A stretch of 64,000 nt of DNA. Source: Craspedostauros australis (taxonomy: Eukaryota > Bacillariophyta > Bacillariophyceae > Mastogloiales > Achnanthaceae). Where the stretch lies: NCBI GenBank assembly GCA_026770025.1, contig JAMXDE010000063.1, forward strand, positions 186,001-250,000, written 5' to 3'. This document shows positions 61,101 to 64,000 of this stretch, piece by piece; within the stretch, counting starts at the first letter, position 1; each line of letters begins with the position of its first letter. The position numbers and the translations under genes were made by a program. The notes beneath the pieces are model-generated. The model made no database searches. It was not told where the DNA came from and was given only the letters and a program-made list of their open reading frames with translations.

Positions 61101-64000
61101 GACCTTTCTCAACGGATTCCTCAAGAAAATCCAAGTGAATGCGTTGGGAACCGTCGAATGGTATGTCCTTGATGTAACTGGAAGCCCTCGCAAATTGCGA
61201 CTGCCTGCTTTCCATGTTCCCGAATCAAAGGTCAAGCTAATCAGCACTTCCAGTCTCCTTGAAGAGTATCAGGGCGAAACGATCGTTTTCAACAAATCCT
61301 CCTGCAAACTCAGCGGAATCCTGGGAAACGACGATCGCAACGCAATCGTAGCGAATTACAAGAAGTCCACAAGGCTACCAACATCAGTCGGCTACAGTGC
61401 CGACAACATCCATGACGTGCCAGCTGCACTAACTTCCATCGTCTCCACCGTGTCGGACCACAACGTGAACCTCACCCAACCGCAAAAGGAACTTCTTCGG
61501 TGGCACTATCGTCTCGGACATTTATCCTTCAGTCGAGTGAAGTTCCTGCTGCGTTCGGGTACTCTCACCGGGTCAGAATCGTCTAGAAAGATGCACACAG
61601 CTGCGGCAAGGGTCACAAGCCTCCCGCTTTGCGCTGCATGCCAATTCGGAAAGCTGCACCGTCGCCCTTCCCCAGGAATAACTCAACATGTCGTCCGTGA
61701 CAAACAAGGAGTTTTGCGCACCGATCACTTGTTCCCTGGACAACAAGTATCAGTGGACCACTTCGTCGGTCGAACGCCAGGACGCCTCTTCTCAGGACGA
61801 GGCAAAGGCGATCCAAACGAAATGTACAAAGGCGGAGCCATCTTTGTCGATCACGCATCAGGATACATTCACGTGGAACCTGTGGCAGCGCTAACCACGC
61901 ACGCCACCCTCGAAGCCAAGGAACGGTTCGAACTGATGTGTCGTGATGTTGGAGTCCCCGTACGATCGTATCTATCAGACAACGCCACCACCTTCACCTC
62001 ACCCGAATACTCCAAACACCTTGAAATCTTCCATCAAGTCCATCGATTCGCAGGTGTCGGCGCACATCACCACAACGGAATAGCCGAGCGAAGCATTCGA
62101 ACAATTGTCTCAATGGCCCGAACCATGATGATGCATCAAAGCATCCACTGGCCAACGATGTTTGATGCTCAACTATGGCCAATGGCCGTCGTACACGCCG
62201 CGTACATCTACAATCGCGTGCCTAATCCCGCCACCGGTCTCACACCCTACGATGTTCTATCACGCATCCGTCTTCCCCTCAAGCAACTTCATAACCTGCA
62301 CGTATGGGGCAGTCCAGTCTATGTCCTTAACAAAGCGCTGGCCGATGGACGCAAGATACCCCGATGGGAACCAAGAGGAGAGAGATACGTGAACATGGGT
62401 CTCTCTACGAAGCATGCTTCAACCGTACCTCTAGTCCTATCACCACGGACAGGTTCAATCACCCCTCAGTTCCACGTCGTGTTCGATGACTGGTTCGCAA
62501 CGATTGCTACCGACTTGAAGCAACTTCCAAGCTATCAATCGGAAGAATGGACTCGCATGTTTGGTGACACCACCTTCCAATATCCATTCGATGACGACGA
62601 TGTGGAATCAATGGAGCAGGACGACATCTTCGCATCAGACACGCGAGACCACAACCGGTTACAACGCAACGACGATAACACTCCACCACCGAGTTTTGAT
62701 ACGCGAAACCAACAAACCATCCGTGAAAGAACGCCACAGGTATTGGCGAAAGGGTCGCAACCAATGACACAACAGATCCCCGATCTCATGAGTGAAGCTC
62801 TCGCCCCTCCGATGCCAGTTTCAGAGGGAGCCAACAGGCAAATGTCCTCGACAGAGGGAGCTCCCGATGAGTCCCCGGTACCTGACTCTACTATAGAGTC
62901 ACCGGATCAGCGAACACTTCAACCGCAATTGAGCTCACCTCTCCGAGAATCACCAACATTGGAATTAGCAACTCCATTACCACTTCCAGCTCCGACGCCA
63001 ATTCAGACGAGCTCCACGCCACCCATGATACCTAAGTCTGAGCCAACGCCAGAAAGACCTCAAAGCACGAGAATTCGCAAACAACCAAAGCGATTCACGT
63101 ACGCACGTATGGGAGGCAAAGCAGCCTGGCTGGACGACGAAGACACCGATGATTACTACTTCTGCCCTGCAGTAGCTACCTTGGAAGAGATCGAACAGGC
63201 CGCAACACCCAGGGAACTGCACCCCGACTCATCATCGATCATCACATTCTCACAAGCTATCGTCGATTGCTTACATACAATCGAACCTCTCCAACGCAAA
63301 GGTAGCGACTCTCTCTCCATCGATCTACACCAATTCAAGGTGGACGCTCACTACTTGTTGCGCAGACTCCGAGGTCGATTCAACACCTTGAATCCACAGC
63401 CAACCAACGTCGTCCTCCCAACGTTCGCTCCAAAGGCGGCTGAAGTAGAAGAAGCAAGCATCAACATGGCTGACTGGTGGCAACCGGACCCCGACAACAT
63501 GACCGAGGAAGGAGCGACTCCATTTCAGGAGACGTACAACAACTTTCACTCGGACATGGAGGACCATTTCGAGAAAGACCTCAACAGCGTCTTTCTCAAC
63601 GAAGACCTCCTCCGACTGGCCACTGACCACGCCGTCGAGCAATTCGTGGAGAAGCTGAGCACCTTCATCAGTACTGGCACGATGGAACCCCACTTCGACG
63701 CTCTCGACTTCATGTCCAAGGCCAAATCAGGGCCATGGTACTACCAAGACCCCGAACATTTGATGAACCAAGGGTACCTTCCACCCAAATCTGCGTACAA
63801 CGCAGAAGCGTTCGTCCAAAGGACTCGCTCCGTGTGGAATGCGATGATCGAAAATCATCATTACCGTCTCGCATTCGAGCTACTCCGTCGCCAAGTGACG
63901 ACGATCCGACCAGGACCGTGGCCACTTCCAAGCGAATACGAGATTGAGCAATTCGTCCAAGGCATGATTGAGTCGAACACGGCGCCACTCACTTCGGCCC
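58166..64000 (+). mobile_element. Ty1/copia element, 5' part (copia 3, runs off window)
   Basis: A primer-site-like word TGGTAGC at 58166 (12 of 16 positions agree with the complement of eukaryotic initiator Met-tRNA) is followed by a ~430-bp leader with repeated ACCGAG/CGAAG words, then a long gag-pol frame from 58594. Protease-integrase order defines Ty1/copia. The visible part looks whole. Reverse transcriptase, RNase H and the 3' LTR lie beyond the window. Its sequence is clearly different from copia 1 and copia 2. Confidence 0.75.
58594..64000 (+). CDS. Copia 3 Gag-Pol polyprotein (N-terminal 1802 codons)
   Basis: Open without interruption from ATG 58594 (MAEETTPATLEELQAQLE) to the window end. 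Order: coiled coil (residues 5-60); acidic Ser region; Gag body (about 150-430); basic region and Cys/His box MWCAKCRRWRLSHNTESH (about 507-524); two hydrophobic segments (about 572-595 FGSIVGMVLLFASLQVI and 602-622 AANAWMLIAVTLLLL); basic stretch; protease VWDSGASISVTND (Asp812); HHCC-type finger (WHYRLGHLS ... CAACQFGKLH, from 971); integrase DDE with VDHF (Asp1055), SDNA (Asp1129) and AERS (Glu1165), spacing DD35E; then a Pro/Ser-rich linker with a KQPKRFTYARMGG motif and a helical region. The paired membrane-like segments before protease are unusual for copia. Confidence 0.8.
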   Translation, partial: MAEETTPATLEELQAQLEAITVENARLTQATLAAEAAAEAANAAIATAQAAATATTTPSRPGLERSRSAGDTRPRTEQSFLGDSIFDMETPMPKKSRKSEEDSEDDDHDLSGKPTVPIMGGILKQGRNWVPWTAGAPNGHWTGLQDESHTRWTNSQQQRILHNGADSTNQSKREQGLTDKFKKGGNIQQFIRLVRNHMARTGLLTMAYIADANAESGMTCVLDSPAAFTLEDATKHFDEFHLKWDHYDVQNNETASAFFRDSLDPALEDQLMNRIEPKFHDNFITLFVEFMNSNSANSLDEQDALAAKIREVNCRRFPNENVGLMAVHLRALCKRLDDAGRFDLRLLRTILDAFLQAGGQIRSGEQYRRPLYVMKDNLEEILMRLPVFTYEYARPQLAAKDLTWMAICNKAEASYENEVRGNRWHAIRRTRDSNVPRYSYANNAVQNPSANVLEQHKGFSKNDGRRNNFKKPKERDAKRNASQGWSSKAPKPGEPQRKLVNDKTFMWCAKCRRWRLSHNTESHQDNFKFKAKAKGKQAPKQDNLSIDMAAWTCFTAASSQDEDTWWSLVWNLFTSFNYFGSIVGMVLLFASLQVITIGVEYGWYIAAANAWMLIAVTLLLLHTNVPRRPDSINSADLVYNKARVKERYKQVHKRPTHFNGAVKRSLYDLVMESLDPDGPKPVNVSKGNSPRTKRVWRPQARTKTRNHRSKRRHWNQSKNSTYGKNQTPTTAKLPRQEGRTSSISRNLWSLYPTRGIDLMYDRSQKQQCDNDMPALLTLQGLASFFSNRNAFASPAKAESYLSPDAPFELVWDSGASISVTNDLNDFSSTPSPPPRPTFLNGFLKKIQVNALGTVEWYVLDVTGSPRKLRLPAFHVPESKVKLISTSSLLEEYQGETIVFNKSSCKLSGILGNDDRNAIVANYKKSTRLPTSVGYSADNIHDVPAALTSIVSTVSDHNVNLTQPQKELLRWHYRLGHLSFSRVKFLLRSGTLTGSESSRKMHTAAARVTSLPLCAACQFGKLHRRPSPGITQHVVRDKQGVLRTDHLFPGQQVSVDHFVGRTPGRLFSGRGKGDPNEMYKGGAIFVDHASGYIHVEPVAALTTHATLEAKERFELMCRDVGVPVRSYLSDNATTFTSPEYSKHLEIFHQVHRFAGVGAHHHNGIAERSIRTIVSMARTMMMHQSIHWPTMFDAQLWPMAVVHAAYIYNRVPNPATGLTPYDVLSRIRLPLKQLHNLHVWGSPVYVLNKALADGRKIPRWEPRGERYVNMGLSTKHASTVPLVLSPRTGSITPQFHVVFDDWFATIATDLKQLPSYQSEEWTRMFGDTTFQYPFDDDDVESMEQDDIFASDTRDHNRLQRNDDNTPPPSFDTRNQQTIRERTPQVLAKGSQPMTQQIPDLMSEALAPPMPVSEGANRQMSSTEGAPDESPVPDSTIESPDQRTLQPQLSSPLRESPTLELATPLPLPAPTPIQTSSTPPMIPKSEPTPERPQSTRIRKQPKRFTYARMGGKAAWLDDEDTDDYYFCPAVATLEEIEQAATPRELHPDSSSIITFSQAIVDCLHTIEPLQRKGSDSLSIDLHQFKVDAHYLLRRLRGRFNTLNPQPTNVVLPTFAPKAAEVEEASINMADWWQPDPDNMTEEGATPFQETYNNFHSDMEDHFEKDLNSVFLNEDLLRLATDHAVEQFVEKLSTFISTGTMEPHFDALDFMSKAKSGPWYYQDPEHLMNQGYLPPKSAYNAEAFVQRTRSVWNAMIENHHYRLAFELLRRQVTTIRPGPWPLPSEYEIEQFVQGMIESNTAPLTSA

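Overview
The window looks like nuclear DNA of a photosynthetic stramenopile, most likely a diatom. Three minus-strand genes (1-256, 1002-1643, 33491-33961) begin with a signal peptide whose predicted cleavage site is followed by phenylalanine (VNG/FTT, ALA/FSP, AGA/FQI). That is the bipartite plastid presequence with an ASAFAP-type motif used by algae with secondary red plastids. Intron-bearing host pseudogenes, CCCTAA-type telomere-like repeats and copia elements like those of diatoms agree with this. The species call is inference.

Layout. 1-5.1 kb holds two plastid-protein genes, an ankyrin/BTB gene, a possible membrane-protein gene and a trypsin-like pseudogene. 5.1-18.5 kb holds low-complexity DNA and a decayed minus-strand coiled-coil gene, split by a complete copia retrotransposon (8408-15787). 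18.7-27.5 kb is a full-length minus-strand LINE with 17-bp target-site duplications. 27.5-33.5 kb is gene-poor and carries a second, about 98% identical copy of the ankyrin/BTB locus. 33.5-39.8 kb has a plastid membrane-protein gene, a telomere-like repeat patch, a prolyl oligopeptidase pseudogene that keeps its introns, and one unassigned gene. 40.4-42.6 kb encodes a Crypton-type tyrosine recombinase. 42.8-48.5 kb is a mariner-like DNA transposon whose left inverted repeat carries a 967-bp MITE. 48.7-50.3 kb is a 16-bp minisatellite. 50.3-55.5 kb is a second complete copia element, and 58.2 kb to the window end is the 5' part of a third.

Most of the sequence is mobile DNA, with few intact host genes between. 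Insertion order can be read in places. Copia 1 entered the coiled-coil gene, and its 5-bp duplication restores the old reading frame across the junction. The MITE entered the mariner-like element after that element had acquired its inverted repeats, and the uninterrupted site survives in the opposite repeat. Copia 2 landed at the edge of the minisatellite. Copia 1 and copia 2 have LTR pairs that I cannot tell apart by eye, so both look recent.

No new defence or metabolic system is evident. The observations most worth checking are the two-frame ankyrin/BTB gene kept in both copies, the 13-nt complementarity that suggests tRNA-independent priming in copia 2, paired membrane segments inside the copia 3 polyprotein, the full catalytic set in the Crypton recombinase, and the Asp-to-Asn change in the LINE reverse transcriptase. 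All coordinates come from reading the sequence by eye; no search or alignment was run.
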